Shown: in pieces, positions 7,660 to 16,153 of the stretch
Layout: every line of letters starts with the position of its first letter
How positions within the stretch are numbered: position 1 is the stretch's first letter
Assembly (NCBI GenBank): GCA_902464965.1
Contig: CABQLI010000009.1
Coordinates: forward strand, 1 to 48,768
Source of the DNA: an uncultured Collinsella sp.
GTDB taxonomy: Bacteria; Actinomycetota; Coriobacteriia; Coriobacteriales; Coriobacteriaceae
Direction: 5' to 3'
Length of the DNA: 48,768 nt
Position numbers and translations under genes: made by a program
Notes under the pieces: generated by a model
What the model was told of the DNA's origin: nothing
The model's database searches: none
The model's input: only the letters and a program-made list of their open reading frames with translations

Positions 7660-8325
7660 TTACTCGCCCAGAATCAGCGCCGTGAGTTCTGCCTGGGTGT
7701 CTACCACGTAGTCGGCGCCGGCGGCTTCCAGCTCTGCGCGGCCACGGAAGCCCCAGCTGACGCCCGCGCTCTTAAGGCCGGCGTTGTGGCCGGTTAGGAT
7801 ATCGACATTGGAATCGCCCACATAGAGCGTGGTTGTCGGATTGGCGCCCAGCTCTTCCATCACATGCAGCGTGACGGGTGCTTCGGGCTTGGGCGGAAAC
7901 GCATCGACACGGCCCTGCACCAGCGCAAAGCGCTCGGGACCAAAATATTTCTCGATAAGCGGAGCCGCCGAGACGTGGTCCTTGTTGGTGAGCACGGCAA
8001 GCTGCACACCCGCGGCGCGCAGGCGGTCGAGCATCTCGATCGTGCCGGCATAGGGAGCGGTGTGGTCCTCCTTGTGCTCGCCGTAGTAAGCCCTAAACTC
8101 GGCAAGCGTCTGCTCAAACATACGGCCGTCGCCCGCATATTCGGCCGGCATAAAGCGCTCAACCAGCTTGAGCATGCCGTTTCCCACCTTGTAGCGGTAC
8201 TCGTCGACGGCAAACGTGGGCCAACCGTGCATCTCGCAGGTATGGTTGCCGGCTGCTGCCAAGTCCTCGAGCGTGTTGAGGATGGTGCCGTCAAGGTCAA
8301 AGATCACGGTGGAAAAAGCAGCCAT
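7660..8325 (-). CDS. HAD-superfamily phosphatase, phosphoglycolate phosphatase-like
   Basis: 221 residues. HAD motif I is VIFDLDGTILNT at the N-terminus (nucleophile Asp and acid/base Asp), motif II is VLTNKDH (about 110), the motif III Lys is in PPKPEAP, and motif IV is VGDSNVDI. A helical cap lies between motifs I and II (subclass I), as in Gph/PGP-type enzymes. It dephosphorylates a small phosphorylated metabolite in the cytoplasm; the substrate is not evident. The ATG at 8325 follows GGGAG by 7 bases; an upstream ATG at 8367 has no ribosome binding site. It is convergent with the lipoprotein gene. Confidence 0.88.
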   Translation of the reverse strand: MAAFSTVIFDLDGTILNTLEDLAAAGNHTCEMHGWPTFAVDEYRYKVGNGMLKLVERFMPAEYAGDGRMFEQTLAEFRAYYGEHKEDHTAPYAGTIEMLDRLRAAGVQLAVLTNKDHVSAAPLIEKYFGPERFALVQGRVDAFPPKPEAPVTLHVMEELGANPTTTLYVGDSNVDILTGHNAGLKSAGVSWGFRGRAELEAAGADYVVDTQAELTALILGE

Positions 8326-8559
8326 AGGTACGCTCCCATCTAAATAGCTCACGTAAACGACAACCATAATAGCGCGTGCCGCCCAGCCGGGAATGGACGG
8401 TCAAAAGTCCCGCGGGGGACATTCGGGCCGCTCAATCTTGTGGGCGGGTTTGGTTCGTCAGCGGCCTGGTGGCGATAGAGGTTGCCTATAGGCGGTTATC
8501 CGGGAGCCGTATGGCTCGGGTATGGCGGTTTTTGTGTAGTGCATTGACCGATTTACCTG

Positions 8560-8710
8560 CGGTAACGTACACTTCTTCCGTTAAAAAATAGAAGCCGGAG
8601 CACGGGTGCGCGCGAGCGCATAAAGGGGAATCGGGTGAGAATCCCGAGCAAGGCGGTTACTGTGTGCGGGCGCGCCCGCGAGCCAGATTACCTGCTCGCG
8701 CTCTTCTCGA
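8560..8710 (+). promoter_or_regulatory. cobalamin riboswitch
   Basis: The conserved core is readable: GGGGAATCGGGTGAGAATCC near 8625, a GC-rich segment ending GTTACTGT, and the closing GAGCCAGATTACCTGC near 8690. This order matches the B12-box riboswitch. It lies about 170 bp upstream of the large surface-protein gene on the same strand. When cobalamin binds, expression is usually lowered. Outside it, 8326-8559 shows no gene. Confidence 0.9.
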
Positions 8711-8881
8711 AACCGAGGGCCTCTCTGTTTGCCGCTGGATTCCGGTCTACAAGGGGTGCTGCTGAGCGTGCGTTTTGCTGCCGATAGGGTGGCTGACGTG
8801 CGCCTTTGTGCTGCCGGGGTATCGCCTGTCCCGCCTTCTTCGCCATGGCTCTATTGCAGGTTCGCGAAAGAAGGAGAACGG

Positions 8882-11242
8882 GTGACGCGAAACAACATTA
8901 TGCTCAAGCGCCTGGGAGCCGCTGCTTTCTCGGTGCTGCTCGTCTGGTCGATGCCGGGTACGTCGGCATTTGCCGAGGGCGTGGCAGAGATCGCTGTGCA
9001 GGCGCAGACCCAGGCCTCGCAGCAGGCGGATGCTGCCGAGAATGCCGACGAGTCGAGTTTCACTGCGGACGAGCGGACGGGTGCTGAAGGCGCCGAGGCG
9101 TCGGCGGACGAGGCAAGATCCGACGTTGCTCCGTCTGCCGATGAGGGGCTTGCCGCCGCGCTGGATGCGAACGGGCAGAATGCCGCCGCGGCGGACGTCG
9201 ACGACGAGGATGCCGATGCTCAGCAGACACGCGGCGCGCGCGTCGCCAAGGCCGGCGAGACGGTGACGGTCTCTTCTGCCGATGGGCTGCCCACCACCAT
9301 CGAGTCCGGGGCCGTCGTGAAGCTCGCGGCGAATATCAGCCTTGAGGCTGACCAACAGATCGAGACCGTGGCCGGTACGCTCGATGGCCAGGGCCACAGC
9401 ATCGTGCTCAACGGCAAGGCGCTGGCGAAGAGCGTGGCTGGTACGGTACAGAATCTGGGCGTGACGGGCCGGGCAACCATGGGCGATTATGAGGGCGCCC
9501 TTGCGATCAATTGCTCGGGAACCGTGCAGATGTGCTGGTCGACGGCGGCTTTGAGCGATGACGGCTCCTGGGCCGATTACGGTGGCCTGGTGGGAACGCT
9601 CAACGGTGGATCTGTAATCAACTCCTACGTTTCCGGATCGATGTCGGGTTTTTGCGCCCACGGTCTTGTTGGATATTACAAGTCTGGCACCGTGGCCAAC
9701 AATCTGTTCACTGCGGGCGATCAGGCGTGCGGCTACAAGGTCGATTCTTCCTTCGGCAGCAAAATCTCTGTCGACGAGCTCAAGACCCAGGTCTCGGTCG
9801 ATAAGCTCAACACCGATGTCCCTGCCACCGGCTTTACCTGGTCTGCGCAGGGCGGTTTGCCCGTGCTGATTTCGGGCGGCGCTGCGGCTGTTGTGAACAA
9901 GGATGCCCTCAAGGCTGCGATTGACGATGCCAGCGCCAAGGTCGAGGGCGACTACACGGCCGAGAGCTGGTCCAAGTTCGCTGAGGCCCTTGTGAGCGCT
10001 CAAGATGTCTACGCCAACGATGACGCCAAGCAGGCCGAGGTCAACGCCGCAACCAAGACGCTCACCGATGCCATTGCCGCGCTCGAGAAGCCCAAGCCCA
10101 CCGAGCCCGTGGCTCAGCCGCAGAACGTAGTGCACCTGAGCTCGCAGAGCGACCTCAAAAACAGGTTCAAACCCGCCGACGCCGACGCCTACTACGTTCT
10201 CGACAACGACGTCACCATCGATGACAGCTTGTTCTTTGCCCCCACGGGCATGCTCGCGGGCACGCTTGATGGGCAGGGCCACATCATCACCTTCGCCAAC
10301 GGCGGCGGCGTGAAGTCGCTCATGGACGGCGTTGCCTCCACGGGCGTGGTGCAGAACATCTCGTTTTCCGGTGAACTCAAGCAGGCGACGGACGGCAAGG
10401 CGTTCGGCCCCCTGGGCAACAAGGTTCAGGGTGCCGTGCTCAACTGCTCCACGAGTGTGACCGGCAAGGGCGTCGCGGGCTTTGCGCGTACGCTCGACGG
10501 CGGCATCGTGTCCAACTGCGTGTCGACCTCCGAGGGCACAGCGGGCGCGCTGTTCGCGACCTATAGCGCGGGCCAGCTCGTCAACACCTACTGGGGCGCA
10601 TTCCTCACCAACAAGATGGACGCTCCCGCCTCGGCGCTCGTCAACTCCTATGCCGTCGACCCCGCCGACATGGCCACCGATGCCTTCGCCGATCTCATCA
10701 ACGCCAACTGCGGCGCCAACGGAAGCAGCTGGGGTATCGATAAAAATGGCACGCCGGTCTTTGGCTCGGGCAACAGCTACCAGGCGCCCGAGGACACCAC
10801 GCCCGACGACGCCTACACCGTGAGCTTCACGGCCAACGACGGCACCAGCCAGACAGTTGCCGGCCATATGCTCGAGGTTTCGCCTGATGCTGTGGACGCC
10901 TACCGCAAACTTGGCGTCTTTGCACTTAAGGGCGTCCCGGCCACGAGCACCATCACCTGGGGCACCGATGACGCCAACCGCGGCAACATCGGTATCAACG
11001 AGTCCACAGGTGAGCTCTACGTCTACGACAACGCTACTGGCACGGTGACCGCCACCGAGCACAAGGGCGATGGCTCCGAGCAGACCGTGGCTACCATCAA
11101 GATCAAGGCCAAGGCCAAGCAGTTCGACGACTTTGAGCTGTGGTATCGTGCCTCCGACGGCACCGTGAGCAACGTGACCGATGGTGCGGCTACCGTCCAG
11201 GGCTCCGAGGTGCGCAACCTCGAGATTCGCGTGCGCCGATAA
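8882..11242 (+). CDS. large surface protein, N-terminal part (frameshifted)
   Basis: 786 residues up to a stop at 11240-11242. A GTG start at 8882 follows AAGGAG. The signal peptide ends near TSAFAEG. An acidic Ala/Glu/Asp-rich linker follows, then a GLUG-like beta-repeat region (GTLDGQGHSIVLNG, GGLVGTLNGGSV), a FIVAR-like helical module (ALKAAIDDASAKVEGDYTAE), a second beta-repeat region (GTLDGQGHIITF) and an Ig-like domain up to the stop. The frame is coherent to about 11233, where the next frame takes over mid-domain (EIRV then DKGEYVPVSF), so the two pieces were one ~1500-residue protein. Expression is likely controlled by the upstream cobalamin riboswitch. Either a true frameshift mutation or a sequencing error explains the break. 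Confidence 0.85.
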   Translation: MTRNNIMLKRLGAAAFSVLLVWSMPGTSAFAEGVAEIAVQAQTQASQQADAAENADESSFTADERTGAEGAEASADEARSDVAPSADEGLAAALDANGQNAAAADVDDEDADAQQTRGARVAKAGETVTVSSADGLPTTIESGAVVKLAANISLEADQQIETVAGTLDGQGHSIVLNGKALAKSVAGTVQNLGVTGRATMGDYEGALAINCSGTVQMCWSTAALSDDGSWADYGGLVGTLNGGSVINSYVSGSMSGFCAHGLVGYYKSGTVANNLFTAGDQACGYKVDSSFGSKISVDELKTQVSVDKLNTDVPATGFTWSAQGGLPVLISGGAAAVVNKDALKAAIDDASAKVEGDYTAESWSKFAEALVSAQDVYANDDAKQAEVNAATKTLTDAIAALEKPKPTEPVAQPQNVVHLSSQSDLKNRFKPADADAYYVLDNDVTIDDSLFFAPTGMLAGTLDGQGHIITFANGGGVKSLMDGVASTGVVQNISFSGELKQATDGKAFGPLGNKVQGAVLNCSTSVTGKGVAGFARTLDGGIVSNCVSTSEGTAGALFATYSAGQLVNTYWGAFLTNKMDAPASALVNSYAVDPADMATDAFADLINANCGANGSSWGIDKNGTPVFGSGNSYQAPEDTTPDDAYTVSFTANDGTSQTVAGHMLEVSPDAVDAYRKLGVFALKGVPATSTITWGTDDANRGNIGINESTGELYVYDNATGTVTATEHKGDGSEQTVATIKIKAKAKQFDDFELWYRASDGTVSNVTDGAATVQGSEVRNLEIRVRR

Positions 11243-13382
11243 GGGCGAGTACGTGCCCGTTTCGTTCAGCCGCTTCCACTTTGCCTCGAGCGATCCTACG
11301 ACCATCTACAGCAACGACTACTCGGCCTGCTTTTACTTCAAGCATGCCGGCAGTGCCACGATCACCGTTACCCCGCGCGACGCCGCATCTGCGGGCGCCG
11401 GCTCCAAGAGCGTGACGCTGACGTCCGAAGCCGTGGCCGCCACGTCCATCTCGATGGGCTATAACGAGGACGGCGCCACCGTCTACCTGCAGGGCCGCAA
11501 CCCACTCTCCGAGCGCGGCGCGTTTTTGACCGATCACGCACGCCCGGTGGTGGCGCCCGACAACGCCACAAACCGCGACAACTTTACCGTGACGAGCAGC
11601 GATCCTGCCGTGGCGGCCTACACCACCGCGGGCGAGATCGGCTACACGGCGTACAAGGCTGGCACCACCACGTTTACTGCGACGCTGCCCGACACGGACG
11701 CCGATGGCAAGGTCATCAGCGCGTCGTGCGACGTGACTTATGCTTACCAAAATCCGCTTGCGAGCGTGACGGCCGGCACGGACAGCCTCTACCTCAAGGC
11801 CGGTTCGGCGCAAAAGCTCGACCTGATCTTTACCGGTAAGAACGACGCGGACGGCTGGAGCGTGACCGAGCCCGGCCTCATCTGGACGTTCAAGACGCTC
11901 GACGGCAAGGACGCCTCGGGTATCGTGGGCATCGACCGCAACGAGAAGGGTGCCTGGAAGCACGTCGACCGCGCTCCCGACGACGGCCTGTACGTGGCCT
12001 CGAGCGACTACACGGTGACGGCGCTTTCGGCCGGCACGGTGGTCGCGACGGGTACGCCGGTGGACGCGACCGCCGGTGCCGAGCCCGTGACGCTTACCAT
12101 CACCGTGGCCGGCGTGGCCGCGAGCCCCGCTACGAGTGAGTCCGCCTCGGCGGGCATCGATGCCGCTGCTGCGTTCATCGACGCGCGCCGCAGCTCTGAC
12201 GCCTTCCGGTACGGCGACGAGTGGGAGATTTACGACTTTGCCAAGGCGGGCCGCACGATCGATTCCGGGCTGCTCGACAACTACCATGCCTCGCTGGCCG
12301 AGCACAAGGCCGAGTGGGGAAGCGCGACCTGCGCTCTGACCGAGACCGAGCGCGTGGCGCTGGCTCTCTCCGCCATCGGCGAGGACATCACCGACTATGA
12401 CGGCGTCAACCTGGTCGAGCTCATCTGCAGCCGCACCGATATGATGCGCGCCAACGAGAAAATCTTCGCACTGATGGCGCTCAATGCGAGCGGGTCGGAT
12501 ACACCCGCCGGTTCCGCCTGGACGCGCGCGAGCCTCGTGGACGCCGTCTGTGAGCTCCTCGGTAGCGGCGATGCTGTGGAAGGTACGCGTCTGGGCGACG
12601 TGGACCTGACGGCCATGTCGATCCAGGCCGTGGCGCCCTATGCGGGCGACACCAAGGTCGATGCTGCCATCGAGAACGGCCTCTCCTACCTCAAGGGCAA
12701 GATGAGCGCGGGTACCTGTGACTTCGGCTCTGCCGAGGCCAATGCCCAGGTGATCCTCGCGCTGCTTTCGCTCGACCGAGATCCGGCCAACCCCGTCAAC
12801 GGGTTTGCAAATGCTGTGACCAACGTGGTCTGCGCGCTGGACCTGTACCGCGTGGACGGCGGCAACGGCTATGCGCACAGCAAGGGCGGCGCGGCCAACG
12901 CCATGGCGACCGAGCAGGCGCTCCGCGCGCTCACGACGTATCGTGTCTCCTCGGGAGAGACGATTGCCTGGAAGACGGCCGTGACGGCGGGCAAGGGCTC
13001 GAGCAGCAAGGACCCGCAGAAGCCCACGGTGGCGCCGGGCGTCCTGACGCCGGGTGCCGGGTCGGACGGCGGTGCCGGCAACGGGACCGGTGGTTTTGCG
13101 GGCGTAATGGCTCCTGTGGCCGCCAAGGCAGCTGGTGATTCCAAGGTCGAGACTGAATCCGGCAAGAAGGATTCGACGGAGTCTTCCGTCGCCGGCAAGA
13201 CAGACAAGAGCGGCAAAAAGTCGGGCACGTCCGGCAAGACCGCCGCGTTGAGCGCCGGCGCCGCCAACAAGGCTGCGGACGCGGGCTCGAACGGCTTTGC
13301 CATCGCCGGTGTTGCCGTGGGCATCGTCGGTATCGCGGCCATCGGCGGCTGGTTTTTCTACACCAAGCGTCGCGCGGCGTAG
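11181..13382 (+). CDS. large surface protein, C-terminal part with alpha/alpha-toroid
   Basis: Continues the protein from about 11235; the ATG at 11181 is only the first in this frame and has no good ribosome binding site. Ig-like beta domains run to about 12120. From about 12150 to 12980 a helical domain resembles the terpenoid cyclase/prenyltransferase toroid of DUF4430-type surface proteins, the fold also used by transcobalamin and intrinsic factor (IFALMALNASG, NAQVILALLSLDRDP, ANAMATEQALRALTTY). A Gly/Lys/Ser-rich linker leads to a C-terminal membrane helix (FAIAGVAVGIVGIAAIGGWF) and YTKRRAA tail, without an LPXTG motif. Cobalamin binding is inferred from the fold plus the upstream riboswitch, not shown. 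Confidence 0.82.
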   Translation: MVRLPSRAPRCATSRFACADKGEYVPVSFSRFHFASSDPTTIYSNDYSACFYFKHAGSATITVTPRDAASAGAGSKSVTLTSEAVAATSISMGYNEDGATVYLQGRNPLSERGAFLTDHARPVVAPDNATNRDNFTVTSSDPAVAAYTTAGEIGYTAYKAGTTTFTATLPDTDADGKVISASCDVTYAYQNPLASVTAGTDSLYLKAGSAQKLDLIFTGKNDADGWSVTEPGLIWTFKTLDGKDASGIVGIDRNEKGAWKHVDRAPDDGLYVASSDYTVTALSAGTVVATGTPVDATAGAEPVTLTITVAGVAASPATSESASAGIDAAAAFIDARRSSDAFRYGDEWEIYDFAKAGRTIDSGLLDNYHASLAEHKAEWGSATCALTETERVALALSAIGEDITDYDGVNLVELICSRTDMMRANEKIFALMALNASGSDTPAGSAWTRASLVDAVCELLGSGDAVEGTRLGDVDLTAMSIQAVAPYAGDTKVDAAIENGLSYLKGKMSAGTCDFGSAEANAQVILALLSLDRDPANPVNGFANAVTNVVCALDLYRVDGGNGYAHSKGGAANAMATEQALRALTTYRVSSGETIAWKTAVTAGKGSSSKDPQKPTVAPGVLTPGAGSDGGAGNGTGGFAGVMAPVAAKAAGDSKVETESGKKDSTESSVAGKTDKSGKKSGTSGKTAALSAGAANKAADAGSNGFAIAGVAVGIVGIAAIGGWFFYTKRRAA

Positions 13383-13433
13383 CGAGCCTCTGCCTACCAG
13401 GTAAATACTGCAAGGAGTATGGTCTTGCAAAGC

Positions 13434-13474
13434 GAAGGGCCCTCCTGCCGATTAGCTCGGCAGGAGGGCCCTTC
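13434..13474. terminator. bidirectional terminator between surface protein and hypE
   Basis: Perfect 18-bp stem, GAAGGGCCCTCCTGCCGA at 13434-13451 with its complement at 13457-13474 and a 5-base loop. It lies between convergent genes. Confidence 0.85.
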
Positions 13475-13563
13475 CATCTCCCCGCAGTTTGAGTGGGGCA
13501 ACGTCCCAGTGAAAATGGGCGGGCCGATTGTGGCCGGATGCTGGGCAGCTTGCAGAGTAGCCG

Positions 13564-14598
13564 CTAGCAAATCCTAGGCAGCTGCTCTCCCACGAGCATG
13601 TCGAGGATGCGGGTTGAGCCCCAGCCGGTGCGCACGCGCACGGCGGGACGGGCACCCTCGGCAAGCGGCAGCACGCGACCGATGATGGCGGCATTCTCAC
13701 CGTAGCGCGCGGCGCGCATGGCGCTCAGCGCGGCATCGGCTTGTTCGGCCGGCACGACGGCAACCATCTTGCCCTCGTTTGCCACCTGCAGCACATCGTA
13801 GCCGAGCATCTCGCAGGCGGCCTGCACGTCGGGACGCACGGGCACGGCATCTTCGTCGACCTCCATGGCAACACTGCTGGCCTGGGCAAACTCGTTGAGT
13901 GTGGACGCCAGGCCACCGCGCGTGGGGTCGCGAAAGCAACGCGTGCCGGGCGCTGCGGACAGAACGTCGGCAATCAGGTGGTTGAGCGGCGCAGCGTCGC
14001 TTTCTATCGTGCTCGAAAACGCCAGGCCCTCGCGCTGGCTCATGATGGCGATGCCGTGGTCGCCCAGCGTACCCGATACCAGAATGACATCGCCGGGCTG
14101 GCAGTTGGCGCCGCTGAGCGCCACGCCCGCAGGCACCTCGCCCACGCCGGCGGTATTGATGTAGACGCCGTCGGCCCCGCCGCGCTCGACCACCTTGGTG
14201 TCGCCCGTGATTATGGACACGCCCGCCTCGCGCGCCGTCTCGGCCATCGTCTGCACAATCTGGCGGAGCTTATCCATGGGATAGCCCTCTTCGAGGATAA
14301 AGCCGCACGATAGGTAGCGTACGTTGGCGCCCGAGGTCGCGACGTCGTTGACGGTTCCGCACACGGCGAGGCGGCCGATGTTGCCACCGGGGAAGAACTG
14401 CGGCGAGACTACAAAGCTGTCGGTCGACATGGCGATGCGCCCGCTCGCGGGCAGCGCGGCGACGCCGGCATCGTTGCCCTCGAGCAGCTCGGGCGAGCCA
14501 AAGGCATCCAAAAAGACCTCATCGATGATGCGTTTCATCATCTGGCCGCCGGAGCCGTGGCCCAGCAGGACGGTGCTATCGGTAACGCTATGGGACAT
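13564..14598 (-). CDS. hypE: HypE, carbamoyl dehydratase for [NiFe]-hydrogenase maturation
   Basis: 344 residues. HypE turns the carbamoyl group on its C-terminal Cys into a thiocyanate, the source of the CN ligands of the hydrogenase iron. The required C-terminal tail PRIC is present. AIR-synthase-like ATP-binding features include LLGHGSGGQMM at the N-terminus, GNDAGVAAL, MSTDSFVVSPQFFPGGNIGRL and TGDTKVVERG. It is the last gene of the minus-strand run nikR-hypF-hypC-hypD-hypE, 48 bp after hypD. Catalytic subunits of a hydrogenase are not in this window. Confidence 0.96.
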   Translation of the reverse strand: MSHSVTDSTVLLGHGSGGQMMKRIIDEVFLDAFGSPELLEGNDAGVAALPASGRIAMSTDSFVVSPQFFPGGNIGRLAVCGTVNDVATSGANVRYLSCGFILEEGYPMDKLRQIVQTMAETAREAGVSIITGDTKVVERGGADGVYINTAGVGEVPAGVALSGANCQPGDVILVSGTLGDHGIAIMSQREGLAFSSTIESDAAPLNHLIADVLSAAPGTRCFRDPTRGGLASTLNEFAQASSVAMEVDEDAVPVRPDVQAACEMLGYDVLQVANEGKMVAVVPAEQADAALSAMRAARYGENAAIIGRVLPLAEGARPAVRVRTGWGSTRILDMLVGEQLPRIC

Positions 14599-14646
14599 AT
14601 CGAAAACTCCAATCGTGGGTGGTGCCGGTGTGCGGGTGTGTCCGGG

Positions 14647-15759
14647 CTAGTCGCGGTAGCGGTAGTACGCCGCGCAGCTACCTTCGGAGCTCACCATGCA
14701 GGGGCCGACGGGGTGTTCGGGCGTACATGCGTGGCCGAACAGCGGGCAGTCGCTCGGCGTGATGGCACCGCGCAGCACGTCGCCGCAGCGGCACCCGCGT
14801 GGTTCAACCGTCGGTTCAATGGGCACGTCAAAGCGGGCGCCGGCATCAAAGCGCGCGAATTCGGGTCGGATGGAAAGACCCGAATTGGCAATCGGCCCCA
14901 GCCCGCGCCACGTGGCGTCGCACGGCTCAAATACCTGCTCGACCAGCTGGCGCGCTACGGGATTGCCGTCTGCATTGACGCCACGGCGGTAGGCGTTATC
15001 GATCGCCGGCCTGTTCTCGACAACCATCTGGACCAGCGTGCAGATGCCCTGCAAGATATCGACCGGCTCAAACCCGGTGACTACGCCGGGGGTCTCGAAC
15101 TCATCGACCAAAAATCCAAAGGGTGCCAGGCCTGTGATGGTAGCGACGTGACCAGGCAGGATAAAGCCGTCGATGGTCGTCTCGGGGTCGTTGGCGATGG
15201 CGCGCAACGCCGGCGGCGTGGTCTTGTGGGCGCAATAGACCGAGAAGTTCAAAAGCCCGCGCGCCTCGGCCTCCAAGATGGCGGCGGCGATGGTGGGCGT
15301 TGTGGTCTCAAAGCCCACGCCCATAAAAATGACAGGGCGATCGGGGTTTTGCTCGGCAATGTCGAGCGCGTCGAGCGGGGAGTAGACGATGCGAATGTCA
15401 CGCCCTGCCGCTTTTTGCGCAGCGAGCGAGGTGGATGATCCGGGCACGCGCATCATGTCGCCAAAGGTGGTGATGATGGCGCCGTCTATGTTGGCGAGCG
15501 CGATTGCGTGGTCGATGTCACGGTTGGCGGTAACGCAGACGGGGCAGCCCGGTCCGCTCAGCAGTTTGAGCCCGGCAGGCATAATGGAGCGAAAGCCATA
15601 GCGCCCGATGCTCACGGTATGCGTGCCACAGACTTCCATAAGGTTGATGGCGCGGTCGCCGACAAGCTCATGAATGCGCTCGATGAGCTCGCGAGCCAGC
15701 TTGGGATCGCGGAATGCCGAGAAGTCGATACCGGAGCGAGCCGGCTGCTCGGGCGCCAC
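14647..15759 (-). CDS. hypD: HypD, iron-cyanide scaffold for hydrogenase maturation
   Basis: 370 residues, normal length. HypD with HypC carries the Fe(CN)2CO unit during assembly. Conserved motifs are MEVCGTHT (about 40), SGPGCPVCVT (about 70), GFETTTPT (about 155) and the C-terminal [4Fe-4S] cysteines in RGCRCGDVLRG, DCPLFGHAC and PVGPCMVSSEGSC. The start is GTG at 15759, one base inside the hypC stop (TAGTG), so translation is coupled to hypC. Confidence 0.97.
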   Translation of the reverse strand: MAPEQPARSGIDFSAFRDPKLARELIERIHELVGDRAINLMEVCGTHTVSIGRYGFRSIMPAGLKLLSGPGCPVCVTANRDIDHAIALANIDGAIITTFGDMMRVPGSSTSLAAQKAAGRDIRIVYSPLDALDIAEQNPDRPVIFMGVGFETTTPTIAAAILEAEARGLLNFSVYCAHKTTPPALRAIANDPETTIDGFILPGHVATITGLAPFGFLVDEFETPGVVTGFEPVDILQGICTLVQMVVENRPAIDNAYRRGVNADGNPVARQLVEQVFEPCDATWRGLGPIANSGLSIRPEFARFDAGARFDVPIEPTVEPRGCRCGDVLRGAITPSDCPLFGHACTPEHPVGPCMVSSEGSCAAYYRYRD

Positions 15760-16019
15760 TAGTAAGCCTCCGCCGGATTGGTGGTCAGCTGGTCTTCTTC
15801 GGCCAGTTCGGTCATGGTGTTGACCAGCTCGAGCGTCTCTTGCGCTTCCTGCTTATCGACAATCTGGATGCCAAAGCCGGCGTGCACGAGAACATAGTCG
15901 CCTACCTGCGCCGTCGGCACGAGTCTCAGCGAAACAGGGCGCTCGATGCCCATCATGTCGACGGTGGCCTTGAGGTCATCGTCGCGTTTGACTACTTTAC
16001 CGGGAACGGCAAGGCACAT
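15759..16019 (-). CDS. hypC: HypC, hydrogenase maturation chaperone
   Basis: 86 residues. It starts MCLAVPGKV; the Cys2 after Met removal binds the iron ligand complex and HypD. The beta-barrel core VDMMGIERPVSLRLVP and VGDYVLVHAGFGIQIVD is typical, followed by a helical acidic tail. AGAGGAAC precedes the ATG. Its stop overlaps the hypD start by one base. A 134-bp gap separates it from hypF and shows no gene. Confidence 0.96.
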   Translation of the reverse strand: MCLAVPGKVVKRDDDLKATVDMMGIERPVSLRLVPTAQVGDYVLVHAGFGIQIVDKQEAQETLELVNTMTELAEEDQLTTNPAEAY

Positions 16020-16153
16020 AATGTTCCTCTTTTATACGCTTTGCGCTGGATGGGCGCTTAATAATCCATCAGTTGATGGTAGCGCTCGCGGGGTTCGCGG
16101 GCAAACGCGTTACGCCTGTGAGACGGCTGGGCGCGGCGGCGTGCGAGGGCGAG

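Noticed and set aside
8621..8700. Possible tRNA in the leader before the surface protein
   Set aside because: The conserved blocks fit a cobalamin riboswitch; there is no acceptor/T-loop pattern.
11225..11242. Programmed ribosomal frameshift in the surface protein
   Set aside because: No slippery heptamer or downstream pseudoknot is evident, and the shift needed (+1 at CGC CGA TAA) offers no good re-pairing.
8747..11305. 852-codon antisense open frame over the surface protein
   Set aside because: His/Arg/Gly/Val-rich shadow of a real gene on the other strand.
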